Numbered from the stretch's first letter, positions 16,080 to 25,565 are shown. The stretch is DNA of 55,033 bases from Nitrospirota bacterium (GCA_028876065.1 JAGWTI010000011.1:1-55033); one strand, 5' to 3'. The notes: generated by a model from the letters alone, not told the origin. Numbers and translations: made by a program.

Positions 16080-17198
16080 TTACTTCGGTGAAAGGGTCCC
16101 CTCTACCACAAGATCCTTGCCGATGGTCTGGACCTGGACGTCGGTGAGGGCCAGGGCTTGCGCCAGCCGTTTGGGCGATCGCCCGCCGATCACGCCCTTG
16201 GCATCCTGGCCGCCCAACAATTTTGGAGCCATCAGGAAGACCAGGCGGTTGACCAGCCCGGTCCGAATGGCGGAGGCGTTGACTTCGCTCCCCCCTTCGA
16301 TCAGCAGGGAGGTGATGCCCATCTTCCCCAGCTCGGCCAAACAGGCGCGCAGGGAGACAGAGCCATGCTGTGTCGGCAGGACCCAGACCTGGGCGCCTTT
16401 GGCCTGCACCTGTCGTATCTTCCCGGCCGGGGCTTGGGCCGTGGTGGCGATGGCCGTTCCTGGGCCGAGGACTTTGGATTGGAGGGGAATGTGTAGCCGA
16501 CTGTCCAGGATCACGCGCAGAGGTTGGCGAGCCGATTCGGCCGAAGCCGCTCCCCGGCCCAGCCGTACGGTCAATCGAGGGTCATCGCGCTGGATCGTCC
16601 CCGCCCCGACCAGGATCGCATCCATCCGGCTCCGCAGCCGGTGAACGTAGCGTCTCGCCGACGTTCCGGTGATCCATTGGGACTCTCCGCCGGCCGTGGC
16701 GATCTTGCCGTCCAGCGTCATCGCGGCTTTGAGCGTGACGAAAGGCAAGCCGGTCCTGATCCAATGGCGGTAGGCTTCGTTCAGCCGTTCGGCTTCGTCG
16801 CGCCGGCACCCGACGGCGACGTCGAGGCCGGCCTTGCGCAGGGCCCGGATGCCTCGTCCGCCGACATGAGGATTGGGGTCCGGCATGGCGACGACGACGC
16901 GCTTCAGTCCGGCGGCGACCAGGGCCGGCACACAGGGAGGGGTGCGTTTGTTGGTATGACAGCAGGGTTCGAGGGTAACGTAGAGGGTAGCCTGTTTGGC
17001 GCGGGAGCCTGCCGCCTGCAGCGCGAGCACTTCGGCATGGGGACCGCCGGCCCGGCGATGGCACCCCTGCCCGACGATCCGGTTCCCCGCCACGACCACC
17101 GCCCCGACCATCGGATTGGGGCTGGTGCGTCCTTGCCCCTTGGCGGCCAACCGGAGGGCCAGCGCCATGTACCGACGGTCGCGGTCCTGGTCCTTCAC
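16080..17198 (-). CDS. ribD: Bifunctional riboflavin deaminase/reductase
   Basis: 372 residues; the GTG start at 17198 overlaps the stop of ppdK (GTGA) and gives the normal RibD N-terminus (RRYMALALRLAAKGQGRTSP). The deaminase half has the zinc site PHAEVLAL and LEPCCHTNKRTPPC. The reductase half starts at about 145 with TLKAAMTLDGKIATAGGESQ, then ILVGAGTIQRDDPRLTVR and LLIEGGSEVNAS. It carries out steps 2 and 3 of riboflavin synthesis, feeding into the lumazine that RibE uses. Confidence 0.93.
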   Translation of the reverse strand: MKDQDRDRRYMALALRLAAKGQGRTSPNPMVGAVVVAGNRIVGQGCHRRAGGPHAEVLALQAAGSRAKQATLYVTLEPCCHTNKRTPPCVPALVAAGLKRVVVAMPDPNPHVGGRGIRALRKAGLDVAVGCRRDEAERLNEAYRHWIRTGLPFVTLKAAMTLDGKIATAGGESQWITGTSARRYVHRLRSRMDAILVGAGTIQRDDPRLTVRLGRGAASAESARQPLRVILDSRLHIPLQSKVLGPGTAIATTAQAPAGKIRQVQAKGAQVWVLPTQHGSVSLRACLAELGKMGITSLLIEGGSEVNASAIRTGLVNRLVFLMAPKLLGGQDAKGVIGGRSPKRLAQALALTDVQVQTIGKDLVVEGTLSPK

Positions 17199-20098
17199 CG
17201 TTTTCTGGACGACCTCGCCGCCGCACCGGTGCGGCGTGCGGATCGGCGGGCCTGGCCGGTCTTGGCCGTTCTTTTCGAGGGGCGAGGCGCCGACTGTTGC
17301 TTCGCCTCTTCCGTCAAGGCCGCCTGGGCCGCCGCCAGCCTCGCGATGGCCACGCGATAGGGCGAACAGCTGACATAATCCAACCCCAACTGATGGCAGA
17401 ATTCCACGGAACTGGGGTCGCCTCCGTGCTCGCCGCAGATGCCGAGCTTGATGTCGGGTCTGGTGGCGCGGCCCTCGGTGATGGCCATCTTCATCATGGC
17501 GCCGACCCCCTCCCGGTCCAGGACGGCAAAGGGATCCGCCTCCAGGATGTTGTCGGCCTTCTTGGCGATGGCGGCGCCGCAGGTCCGGCAGCGCATCTCC
17601 CGCCAGTCCACGTCGGTGCTCAGACAATGGGGGCAACTGTCCTGCCGGCGCATGTAAAAGGCGATGAACTTGGCCGCGTCGTCCCGCGAGAAGCCGAACG
17701 TGGTCTGGGTCAGGTCGTTGGTGCCGAACGAGAAGAATTCGGCCTCCTCCGCGATGCGGCGCGCCGTGACGGCGGCCCGCGGCAATTCGATCATCGTGCC
17801 GATCAGGTAGGAGAGCTTGACGCCGCGCTGCTTGAGCGTCTCCTCCGCCACCTCCCGGATCAGATCCTTTTGCGCTTTCATCTCCGAGACCATGCCGACC
17901 AGGGGGATCATGATCTCCGGCACGATCTTCTTGCCTTCGCGCGCCAGCTCGCAGGCGGCTTCGATGATGGCCCGGGTTTGCATGCGGGTGATTTCCGGCA
18001 TGGTGATGCCGAGCCGGCAGCCGCGGAGGCCCAGCATGGGGTTGAACTCGTGGAGTTCCTCGACCCGCGCCAGCAGCTTGCGTTTTTCCTCCACCAGGGC
18101 CGGATCGGCGCCGGTCAATTCCAGACGCGCGATCTCGACCATCAAATCCTCCCGCTTGGGCAGGAACTCGTGCAGCGGCGGGTCCAGCAGGCGGATGGTC
18201 ACCGGGAACCCCTTCATCTCCCGGTACAAGCCGATGAAGTCTTTTTTCTGGAGCGGCAGCAGTTGCGCCAGGTACTGTTCGCGTTCCTTGCTGGTCCGGG
18301 CCAGGATCATTTTCTGCATGATGGGGATGCGGTCTTCGGCGAAGAACATGTGTTCGGTGCGGCAGAGCCCGATGCCCTCGGCGCCGAATCCCCGCGCGAT
18401 CATCGCCTGGTCTGGCACGTCCGCGTTGGCCCGCACCTTGAGCCGTCGGACCTGATCGGCCCAGCCCAGGAGCGTGGCGAAGCACCGGTACTTCTCCGAT
18501 TGGCGGGCGTCGAGCTTCCCCTGGATCACCTGAATGACTTCCGAAGCCACCACGGGGATGTCGTCCCCGTAGACGTGGCCCGTAAACCCGTTGATCGAAA
18601 GAAAGTCTCCTTCCTTAAAGGCCGTGCCCCCGATTTTGACCGTCGTGCTGCCGGTGACTTCCACGGACTCGCACCCGGCGACGCAGACCTTGCCCATCTG
18701 CCGGGCGACGACGGCCGCGTGGGAGGTCATGCCGCCGCGGGCGGTCAGGAAGCCCAGCGCCGCATTCATGCCGTGGATGTCGTCCGGACTGGTCTCCTGA
18801 CGGACCAGGATGACCCGTTCGCCGCGCGCTTGCATCTCCACGGCGCGGTCGGGGGTCAGGGCGATCTTGCCGGCCGCCGCGCCGGGACCGGCCGGCAGGC
18901 CCTTCCCCAGCGACGGATGCTTGCCTTCCGCCTCGGCGTCGAACACCGGATAGAGGTATTGGGAGAGTTGTTCGGGGCCGACGCGGAGCACCGCCTCGTT
19001 CTTGCTGATCAACCCTTCCTTGACCATGTCCACGGCGATCCGGACGGCGGCGATCCCGGTGCGTTTGCCCACCCGGGTCTGCAGCATGTAGAGCTTGCCT
19101 TCCTGGATCGTGAATTCCAGGTCCAGCATGTCCCGGTAATGCTTTTCGAGCGTCCGGTAGGTCTTCACCAGGTCCTTGTAGGCTCCGGGAAGGGTCTTGG
19201 CCAGGGCCGTGACCGGCAACGGCGTGCGGATGCCGGCGACCACGTCCTCTCCCTGGGCATTCAACAAACATTCGCCGAAGAAGGCCCGCTCGCCGGTGGC
19301 CGGGTTTCTGGTGAAGGACACGCCGGTGCCGCTCGTATCCCCCATGTTGCCGAACACCATGGCGACGACGTTGACGGCGGTGCCCCAGTTGTCGGGAATG
19401 TTGTAGAGCCGCCGGTAGGTCACGGCGCGCGCGCCGTACCAGGAGGAGAAGACGGCGTTGATCGCCATGCGGAGCTGGTCGAGCGGGTCTTCCGGGAAGT
19501 CCCGGCCGGTCTCCCGTTTGACCAGGGCTTTGAACCGGACCACGAGGTCGGTCAGGGCTTTGGCGTCCAAGTCGGTATCGTGCACGAGCCCGCGCTCGGC
19601 TTTTTTCTCTTTCAGGATATGTTCGAAGTGTTCCCGCTCCACACCCATCACGATTGCGCCGTACATGGCGATAAAGCGACGGTAGCTGTCCTGGGCGAAT
19701 CGTTCGTTCTTCGTCTTTGCGGTGAGCCCCTCGACGGTCCGTTGGTTGAGGCCGACGTTCAACACCGTATCCATCATCCCCGGCATGGAGGCTCTGGCGC
19801 CCGAGCGCACCGACACGAGCAGCGGACTGGCCGGATCGCCGAACTGCGCCCCCATGGACCGTTCGACCCGCTTCAGACTCTGGAGGGCCTGCTCCCACAT
19901 GCCCGGCGGGAAGGTTTTCTTGTGGCGGTAGTATTCGATGCAAGCGTCGGTGGAGATGGTGAATCCGGGAGGCACGGAGATGCCCAGGTTCGTCATCTCG
20001 GCCAGGCCGGCGCCTTTGCCGCCCAGGAGATTTTTGTTGTTCCCGTCGCCCTCGGCCTTGCCGTCACCGAAGTAATAGACGAATTTCTTCGTGCTCAC
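17195..20098 (-). CDS. ppdK: Pyruvate, phosphate dikinase with a basic C-terminal tail
   Basis: 967 residues from a GTG with AGGAG upstream. It interconverts pyruvate + ATP + Pi and PEP + AMP + PPi, and in reverse-TCA autotrophs makes PEP for gluconeogenesis. Visible: KNLLGGKGAGLAEMTNLG, SVRSGARASMPGMMDTVLN (ATP-grasp), GGMTSHAAVVARQMGK (phosphorylated His), the TIM-barrel end KLGICGEHGGDPSSVEFC and CSPYRVAIARLAAAQAAL. The usual protein ends soon after this point at about 880-910 aa. Here about 45 extra residues follow, rich in Arg/Lys (RPSKRTAKTGQARRSARRTG). The tail's stop overlaps the ribD start. Confidence 0.95.
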   Translation of the reverse strand: MSTKKFVYYFGDGKAEGDGNNKNLLGGKGAGLAEMTNLGISVPPGFTISTDACIEYYRHKKTFPPGMWEQALQSLKRVERSMGAQFGDPASPLLVSVRSGARASMPGMMDTVLNVGLNQRTVEGLTAKTKNERFAQDSYRRFIAMYGAIVMGVEREHFEHILKEKKAERGLVHDTDLDAKALTDLVVRFKALVKRETGRDFPEDPLDQLRMAINAVFSSWYGARAVTYRRLYNIPDNWGTAVNVVAMVFGNMGDTSGTGVSFTRNPATGERAFFGECLLNAQGEDVVAGIRTPLPVTALAKTLPGAYKDLVKTYRTLEKHYRDMLDLEFTIQEGKLYMLQTRVGKRTGIAAVRIAVDMVKEGLISKNEAVLRVGPEQLSQYLYPVFDAEAEGKHPSLGKGLPAGPGAAAGKIALTPDRAVEMQARGERVILVRQETSPDDIHGMNAALGFLTARGGMTSHAAVVARQMGKVCVAGCESVEVTGSTTVKIGGTAFKEGDFLSINGFTGHVYGDDIPVVASEVIQVIQGKLDARQSEKYRCFATLLGWADQVRRLKVRANADVPDQAMIARGFGAEGIGLCRTEHMFFAEDRIPIMQKMILARTSKEREQYLAQLLPLQKKDFIGLYREMKGFPVTIRLLDPPLHEFLPKREDLMVEIARLELTGADPALVEEKRKLLARVEELHEFNPMLGLRGCRLGITMPEITRMQTRAIIEAACELAREGKKIVPEIMIPLVGMVSEMKAQKDLIREVAEETLKQRGVKLSYLIGTMIELPRAAVTARRIAEEAEFFSFGTNDLTQTTFGFSRDDAAKFIAFYMRRQDSCPHCLSTDVDWREMRCRTCGAAIAKKADNILEADPFAVLDREGVGAMMKMAITEGRATRPDIKLGICGEHGGDPSSVEFCHQLGLDYVSCSPYRVAIARLAAAQAALTEEAKQQSAPRPSKRTAKTGQARRSARRTGAAARSSRKR

Positions 20099-20141
20099 GC
20101 CTGCCTTCTCCTCTTAATGACGATGTCCGTCCGCGGTGCCA

Positions 20142-20645
20142 TCATGACGGAGTCTCTCCCTGCGTGTCCAGCCTCATGCGATAGCGGGCGATCAGATACC
20201 GTTTGGTGGCGACTCCCAACCCGATCACCAAGGCCACAAACGCCGCCAACAGGAACAACCGGTAGTCGACTTGCGCTCCATGATCGAAATAGAGTTTGCC
20301 ATCTCCGCCCCGCACGACCTTGGTGTCTTTCTGAAACGTGTGGGTCTCTCCCGAGGGGTCCGACAGGTTGATCCACTCGTTGCAGAGCTGCACCGGCTCG
20401 TCGGCGCCGATCACGCGATGCCAGGTGAAGCGCAGGCACACGTCCTTGGTGGTATCGAACACGTCGGGGGTGCGGATCAGTGCATCCAGATTGATGCCGC
20501 TTCCCCACAATCCGGCCAGGAAGACCGCGTTGCAGACGACGATCAGGACGGCCGAGACGCCATAGGAGTACCGCCGCAACTTTCTGGCTGTGTCGTCGTC
20601 GACGGCCGGTTCCGACGGATTCGGCTGCGCTGGCTGCGACTGCAT
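20142..20645 (-). CDS. Membrane protein of unknown function, two TM helices
   Basis: 167 residues with a short cytoplasmic N-terminus, TM at about 29-49 (GVSAVLIVVCNAVFLAGLWG), an exported domain of about 75 residues and a second TM near 130-150 (LFLLAAFVALVIGLGVATKR). The exported part contains two Cys (KDVCLRFTWHRV and VQLCNEWINL), likely a disulfide. Good Shine-Dalgarno GAGG. It starts 15 bp after glyS in the run toward ppdK. No family recognised. Confidence 0.7.
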   Translation of the reverse strand: MQSQPAQPNPSEPAVDDDTARKLRRYSYGVSAVLIVVCNAVFLAGLWGSGINLDALIRTPDVFDTTKDVCLRFTWHRVIGADEPVQLCNEWINLSDPSGETHTFQKDTKVVRGGDGKLYFDHGAQVDYRLFLLAAFVALVIGLGVATKRYLIARYRMRLDTQGETPS

Positions 20646-20660
20646 CGCGCCTCACCATGG

Positions 20661-22832
20661 TTACGCGCCCGGCACCAGAATCTCGGACAAGTCGGCAAAC
20701 GAGAGAAACAGGCGATCGGTCAGGCACAGGAGTGAAAGCCGGTTGGCTCGAATCCTCTGGTCGTCGGCGTTCACCATGACGCCGGCAAAAAATGCGTCGA
20801 TGGGCGGTTTCAACCGAACCAATCCCTCCAAGGCGGCTTCAAAGTTTCCCTGCTCAATGGCAAAGGGCACCTGGAGCCGAGCCTCCTCGAGGGCTTTGTG
20901 CAATTCCACCTCCGAGGGATGTTGGAACAATGCGGGATTCACCTCGTCCAGCTGCCAGTTTTCTTTCTCTACGATGCGGTGCGCCCGCTTGAAGCCGACG
21001 ATCAAGGGTGCGAACTCCGGCCTGGCGGTGATGGCCTGCAGGGCTTTCATCTTGTCGTAGAGGGTCAAGAGGTTCAGCTGGGGGCGTGGAGTTGGTTTCA
21101 GGACGGCGAGCATCACGTCGTCGCGCAGCCCATCCACCGTGCGGCCATAGTAGCGAAGGCGCTCGAGAATGAAATCGACGGGGTCGCCGGAGGCCCCTGT
21201 CGGCTTATAGCCTTCTTCATCCAGCAGGTTCGAGAGACGGAGGGCCAGCTCTCCCAGGTTCAAGGGAAGCCGTCCTTCAAGCGCAATGCGCACAATTGCC
21301 AGGGCGTTCCTGCGAAGCGCGAAGGGATCTTCGGAGCCGGATGGGACCAGCCCCACGCGGAAAAAGGCAAAGATCGTGTCCAGGCGATCAGCCAGGGACA
21401 GGACTTTGCCGGCGATTGATTCGGGAATGTTCCCTTCCATCGAGGGGGGGAGATACTGTTCGGCAACGGCCCGACTCACCGCGTCCGCCTCTCCGTCATG
21501 TGTGGCATACTCCCCGCCCATGATGCCTTGCAGTGTCGGGAACTCGCCGACGATGCCCGTCGTCAGGTCGGCCTTGCAGAGTTCGGCGGCCCTGGCACAG
21601 GCCCGGCTCGTGTCGCGGTCGAGCGCGAACATGAGGGCCAGGCGATCGGCTATGTGCCTCACCCGCCGTTGCTTTTGGAAGACGGTGCCCAGTTTTTTGT
21701 GGAACGTGATGCCCTTGAGTTTCTCGGCCCGGTCGGCCAGGCGGACCTTGCGGTCCTCGTCGAAGAAGAACTTGGCGTCCGCCAGGCGCGCGGCCAGCAC
21801 CCGCTCGTTCCCGGCTTGAATCAAGCGCATGTTCGCCAGCTTCATGTTCGTCACGGACACGAAGGCCGGCAGCAAGGTGCCGTCTTTGCGCAAGACGGAG
21901 AAAAATCCCTGGTGCTCCTTCATGGAGGTCATCAGGATCTCTTTGGGAAGCGACAGATACTGGGGGTTGAACCCGCCCAGCAGCGCATGCGGGAACTCCG
22001 TGGCGAACACCGCCTGATCCAGCAGGTCTTCATCGCGGTGCAATCGTCCGCCGGCCGCTTTGGTGAGGCTGTCAATTTGCTTGGAGATGAGCTCGCGCCG
22101 GCGCGCCTGGTCCGGGATGACACCGTGACGTTCCAGCACCTGCAGGTAGGACTTGAGGTCGCGTACCTGAAGGGCTTGGGCGGTGCGGCCTGCAGGCCCG
22201 AGAAACCGGTGCCCCCAGGTGCGGGTGCCCGAACGGACGCCGGCGAAGTGGAATGTCACCGGCTTCCCTCCGTAGAGCGCCAGGACCCAGCGGATGGGAC
22301 GTCCAAACCTGGCCCCCGTGTCGTTCCATTTCATGGATTTGGGAAACGACAGCTTGCCGATGAGCGCCGGAAGCAGCCCGGTCAAGACCGAGGCGGTCGG
22401 CTGGCCTGCCTCACGCTTGACGGCGAACACATAGTCGCCTTTGGGTGTCGGTCGGACTTCGAGCGTTTCCACCGGCACGCCCTGCCCTCCGGCGAACCCG
22501 ATGGCGGCCTTAGTCGGCTGGCCGGCTGAATCGAAGGCCACCGCTTTCGACGGCCCCATCGTTTCCTTGGTGATGGCGGCTTGCCGGTCGCCCAAGGCGG
22601 TTACCGCCAGGACGAGGCGTCTGGGTGTGCCGAAGGTGCGTATCGGTCCATGGGTCAGGCGCTGCTCTTTCAACAATTGTTCGGTGAAACTGTGCAGGGA
22701 GTGGAGCGCCGGCGCGATGAATTGGTACGGCAGTTCCTCGACCCCGATCTCGAGCAGGAGCTCTGCCGTCGAGGGCTTGGCCGGTTTGCTCTTGGCCCGC
22801 GGCCTGGCTGGTTGTTTCTGTGCGCGTGCCAT
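20661..22832 (-). CDS. glyS: Glycyl-tRNA synthetase beta subunit
   Basis: 723 residues, usual length about 690. After a basic, Ala/Pro/Lys-rich N-terminal extension of about 22 residues, the family start ELLLEIGVEELPYQFIAPAL appears. Then come GPIRTFGTPRRLVLAVTAL, FPKSMKWNDTGARFGRPIRW, VFATEFPHALLGGFNPQYL and GEYATHDGEADAVSRAVAEQ, all typical. The C-terminal region (DALxxLKPPIDxFF) ends with the usual VNADDQRIRANRLSLL anticodon-binding piece. It partners GlyQ, 12 bp upstream, in charging tRNA-Gly. Confidence 0.96.
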   Translation of the reverse strand: MARAQKQPARPRAKSKPAKPSTAELLLEIGVEELPYQFIAPALHSLHSFTEQLLKEQRLTHGPIRTFGTPRRLVLAVTALGDRQAAITKETMGPSKAVAFDSAGQPTKAAIGFAGGQGVPVETLEVRPTPKGDYVFAVKREAGQPTASVLTGLLPALIGKLSFPKSMKWNDTGARFGRPIRWVLALYGGKPVTFHFAGVRSGTRTWGHRFLGPAGRTAQALQVRDLKSYLQVLERHGVIPDQARRRELISKQIDSLTKAAGGRLHRDEDLLDQAVFATEFPHALLGGFNPQYLSLPKEILMTSMKEHQGFFSVLRKDGTLLPAFVSVTNMKLANMRLIQAGNERVLAARLADAKFFFDEDRKVRLADRAEKLKGITFHKKLGTVFQKQRRVRHIADRLALMFALDRDTSRACARAAELCKADLTTGIVGEFPTLQGIMGGEYATHDGEADAVSRAVAEQYLPPSMEGNIPESIAGKVLSLADRLDTIFAFFRVGLVPSGSEDPFALRRNALAIVRIALEGRLPLNLGELALRLSNLLDEEGYKPTGASGDPVDFILERLRYYGRTVDGLRDDVMLAVLKPTPRPQLNLLTLYDKMKALQAITARPEFAPLIVGFKRAHRIVEKENWQLDEVNPALFQHPSEVELHKALEEARLQVPFAIEQGNFEAALEGLVRLKPPIDAFFAGVMVNADDQRIRANRLSLLCLTDRLFLSFADLSEILVPGA

Positions 22833-22844
22833 GTCCGGATGCCG

Positions 22845-23744
22845 TTACTGAGCGACTGCCTTGCCCGCTGTTTTCTTCTTATTGAGCAGCGGATAGCCCA
22901 ATTGTTCGCGGTGCGACTTGTACCCTTCGGCACAGGCATAGGCCAAGGCTCGAACGCGGGCGATATAGCCGGTGCGTTCGGCCACGCTGATGGCCCCGCG
23001 TGCGTCGAGGAGATTGAAGACGTGCGATGATTTAATGCAGTAATCGTAGGCCGGCAGCACCAAGCCCCGGTCGATGAGCTGCCGACATTCCGCTTCGAAA
23101 TCTTCGAAGAGCTTCATGAGCCTGCCGACCTCCGCCGCTTCGAAGTTGTAGGTCGAAAATTGGACCTCGGTCTGGTGATGGATGTCTCCGTAGCTGACCT
23201 GGTCGTTCCATCGAAGGTCATAGACGTTGTCGACTTGCTGCAGATACATGGCGATACGTTCGGTGCCGTAGGTGATCTCGACGGTAATGGGGTTGAGTTC
23301 GATCCCGCCCACCTCCTGAAAATAGGTGAACTGGGTGATCTCCATGCCGTCGAGCCGCACTTCCCAGCCCAGCCCCCAGGCTCCGAGCGTGGGCGACTCC
23401 CAATCGTCCTGGATGAAACGGATGTCATGGTGTTTGGGGTTGATGCCGAGGCGGGTCAGGCTTTCCAAATACAGGTCTTGGATGTTGTCCGGCGAAGGCT
23501 TCAGCACCACTTGGTACTGGTAATAATGCTGCATCCGGTTCGGGTTTTCGCCGTAGCGGCCATCCGTGGGGCGTCGGCAAGGCTGCGGATAGGCCGCTCG
23601 CCAGGGCTCCGGCCCGATCGCGCGGAGAAAGGTAGCCGGGTGAAACGTGCCGGCTCCCATCTCAAGGTCATACGGTTGATGGATGAGGCAGCCTTGATCG
23701 GCCCAGTAGCGGTGGAGGGAAAGAATGAGCTCCTGGAGGGTCAC
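22845..23744 (-). CDS. glyQ: Glycyl-tRNA synthetase alpha subunit
   Basis: 299 residues from a GTG at 23744 with AAGGG 6 nt upstream, giving the normal start [20 protein letters not shown]. Longer starts add a non-conserved leader. Class II motifs: [40 protein letters not shown] and [18 protein letters not shown]. It forms the alpha2beta2 catalytic part with GlyS. The C-terminus ends in a short Lys-rich tail ([12 protein letters not shown]). It is the first gene of the minus-strand run ending at 11932. No T-box leader is visible. Confidence 0.96.
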   Translation of the reverse strand: MTLQELILSLHRYWADQGCLIHQPYDLEMGAGTFHPATFLRAIGPEPWRAAYPQPCRRPTDGRYGENPNRMQHYYQYQVVLKPSPDNIQDLYLESLTRLGINPKHHDIRFIQDDWESPTLGAWGLGWEVRLDGMEITQFTYFQEVGGIELNPITVEITYGTERIAMYLQQVDNVYDLRWNDQVSYGDIHHQTEVQFSTYNFEAAEVGRLMKLFEDFEAECRQLIDRGLVLPAYDYCIKSSHVFNLLDARGAISVAERTGYIARVRALAYACAEGYKSHREQLGYPLLNKKKTAGKAVAQ

Positions 23745-23835
23745 AACAAGCCCTTGCTGCTCTTGCCCGGTCGGTAACGGGATGGGTGTATGCCCATGAA
23801 AAAGCTCCGAGGCGGTTCCCCTCAGAAGCGGCGCC

Positions 23836-23865
23836 AAACTAACAAGAAACTCCTTTCTCTGTCAA
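23836..23865 (-). promoter_or_regulatory. Weak candidate promoter for the glyQS run
   Basis: Minus-strand TTGACA (23865-23860), an 18-bp spacer and TAGTTT (23841-23836). The -35 is perfect and the -10 poor (three of six). Confidence 0.25.
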
Positions 23866-23964
23866 GGTAACGCCATGAGGGATAAAGGCTTTGCTTGCGC
23901 TCCATGGGCACGCGAAGGTGAGGACGCTGCCCGGTATGAGACTCTTGATAGCGCAGGCTCGGTC

Positions 23965-24014
23965 TTGACTCGGCTCAGGGACTCGTCTATTGTCCAAGAT
24001 AATTGAGTAACTCA
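23965..24014 (+). promoter_or_regulatory. Promoter and candidate autoregulatory operator of the Rrf2 gene
   Basis: TTGACT (23965-23970), a 17-bp spacer and TATTGT (23988-23993). Just after it lies the palindrome TGAGTAACTCA (24004-24014), with 5-bp arms around one central base, close to the expected transcription start. A repressor bound here would block transcription, as is common for Rrf2 regulators that control their own gene. Confidence 0.5.
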
Positions 24015-24033
24015 CTTTAGTTTTGGCGTTGCG

Positions 24034-24477
24034 ATGAAGTTTTCCAAAAAAGGCGAGTATGCCCTGAGGGCTTTGTTGGAGCTGACGGCTCACCAGCCCC
24101 CTGCCCTCATGCAGCGCCATGAGATTGCCGAACGCCAGAATATCCCCATTGAATTTTTGGAACAAATTCTTTTGACCCTCAAGAATGCCGGCCTCTTGAC
24201 CAGTAAACGAGGCATCAACGGCGGGTACAGTCTGTTGAAATCTCCCGAGGAGATTACACTGGGGCAGGTCATCAGACTGTTGGACGGCCCTCTGGCTCCG
24301 ATTGCCTGTGTCAGCAAGACCGCCTACCAAAAGTGTCGGGACTGTCCTTATGCGGAGACGGACAGTTGCCCGATTCAGCAGGTCATGTTGGATGTCCGCA
24401 ACGCGATTGCGGAAATTCTCGATAACTATACGTTGCGCGACTTTGCATCGGGGCGCCGCAAGGCCGTGCAACCCTGA
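24034..24477 (+). CDS. Rrf2-family transcriptional regulator
   Basis: 147 residues. The N-terminal winged helix starts MKFSKKGEYALRALLELTAH, has the recognition-helix region IPIEFLEQILLTLKNAGLL, and the wing SKRGINGGYSLLK. Residues 92, 101, 104 and 112 are Cys (spacing C-x8-C-x2-C-x7-C). This supports an iron-sulfur cluster or another Cys-based sensor, but the spacing is not that of IscR (C-x5-C-x5-C) or NsrR. It is 50 bp upstream of a TauE/SafE carrier on the same strand, which it may control. Confidence 0.85.
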   Translation: MKFSKKGEYALRALLELTAHQPPALMQRHEIAERQNIPIEFLEQILLTLKNAGLLTSKRGINGGYSLLKSPEEITLGQVIRLLDGPLAPIACVSKTAYQKCRDCPYAETDSCPIQQVMLDVRNAIAEILDNYTLRDFASGRRKAVQP

Positions 24478-24527
24478 TCATCGCCGGTTCCGGCGAAATG
24501 TCATCATAAAGATAGTAAAGGGCAGAC

Positions 24528-25361
24528 ATGGATCACATCGTCCTCATTTCGATTACGTTCCTGGCGGCGATCGTCAACGGGGGGCTCGGGTACGGCTTCT
24601 CGTCCATCACCGTCCCCGTGGCCCTGCTCTTTTATGTGAACCGAATTCTGAACCCGGCGTTGGTTCTGGTGGAGCTGGTCATCAACGGCTATGTCCTCCT
24701 GATCAACCGGCACAGCGTGCCGCACATTTGGAAGCGCGTGATGCCCATGCTCCTCGGCTTGCTTATCGGCGTCGGCGTCGGCGCCTACGTGCTGTCGCTG
24801 GTCCAGCCGAGCTGGGTTAAGTTCATCACCTATTTCATGCTCCTGCCCCTGATCCTTCTTCAGGCCGCCGGCATCCGGAGGCCCATCCAGGCCGAGAATG
24901 CCATTGCCGTGCCGTTTGGAACGGGGATCGGGTTGCTTTATTCCGTGACCACCATTTCCGGTCCGCCGCTGGCGTTGCTCTTCAACAACCAGGGATACGC
25001 GAAGCAGGATTTCCGCGCGGCGCTCGCCGTCATCCGCACGGCGGAGTCCAGCATGACGGCCGTCGCCTATTACTTCATCGGGCTGTATAGCATGGGCAGC
25101 CTGGAGATCATTCCGTACATTGTGCCGAGCGTGCTGATCGGGATTCCCATCGGGACCTATCTCATTCGCTGGATGGATCCCGAAACCTTCCGGCGCCTGT
25201 GCATGAGTTTCGACGCGGTCGTGGTCGGGTTCGGATTGTCTCGGGTGCTGGTGGAGCTGAAGCTCACGATTCCCGCGGTCGCCCATGGTCTCCTGGCCGC
25301 CGTGGTGGCGATCAATGCGTATTTGCTGCTCCGGTTCTTCCGGCAGAGGGCTCCGCAGTAA
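24528..25361 (+). CDS. TauE/SafE (TSUP) family membrane transporter
   Basis: 277 residues with about eight hydrophobic helices. The family start is visible: HIVLISITFLAAIVNGGLGY GF then SSITVPVALLF. In the second half the repeat is FGTGIGLLYSVTTISGPPLA, and NNQGYAKQDFRAALAVIRTA is typical for the family. TSUP proteins move sulfite, sulfonates, thiosulfate or related anions; the substrate cannot be read here. AAAGGG precedes the ATG. It is probably co-transcribed with the Rrf2 gene. Confidence 0.85.
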   Translation: MDHIVLISITFLAAIVNGGLGYGFSSITVPVALLFYVNRILNPALVLVELVINGYVLLINRHSVPHIWKRVMPMLLGLLIGVGVGAYVLSLVQPSWVKFITYFMLLPLILLQAAGIRRPIQAENAIAVPFGTGIGLLYSVTTISGPPLALLFNNQGYAKQDFRAALAVIRTAESSMTAVAYYFIGLYSMGSLEIIPYIVPSVLIGIPIGTYLIRWMDPETFRRLCMSFDAVVVGFGLSRVLVELKLTIPAVAHGLLAAVVAINAYLLLRFFRQRAPQ

Positions 25362-25498
25362 GGCCCTCCACCACGAACGGTTCTGCCCCCGGTTTCGAAA
25401 AATTCCCTTAAGCCGGTGCTCCCGGGTGCCGATGCGGTATGATAGGGCTCGTGTGCCGTATGAGGCCCTGCCGATGTCGCTCACGGGAACGCGTATGA

Positions 25499-25532
25499 TT
25501 GACGGGGGGAGCGGCACTTTGTTACAAGTGCC
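25499..25532 (+). promoter_or_regulatory. Candidate promoter of transketolase with an overlapping palindrome
   Basis: TTGACG (25499-25504), 18-bp spacer, TACAAG (25523-25528). Overlapping the -10 is an inverted repeat GGCACTT (25513-25519) and AAGTGCC (25526-25532) with a 6-bp centre. This is a possible operator. Confidence 0.35.
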
Positions 25533-25565
25533 TGTGACTGATCTCTAGGGAAGGAGCGTCTACAC

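Noticed and set aside
17297-20371. A 1024-residue open frame on the plus strand opposite ppdK
   Set aside because: It is the mirror of a GC-rich gene's codon bias; its translation is rich in Gly/Arg/His/Asp without any domain, and the minus strand encodes a textbook PPDK.
23745-24033. T-box leader for glyQS
   Set aside because: No T-box sequence or antiterminator pairing seen; the gap is filled by the divergent Rrf2 promoter.
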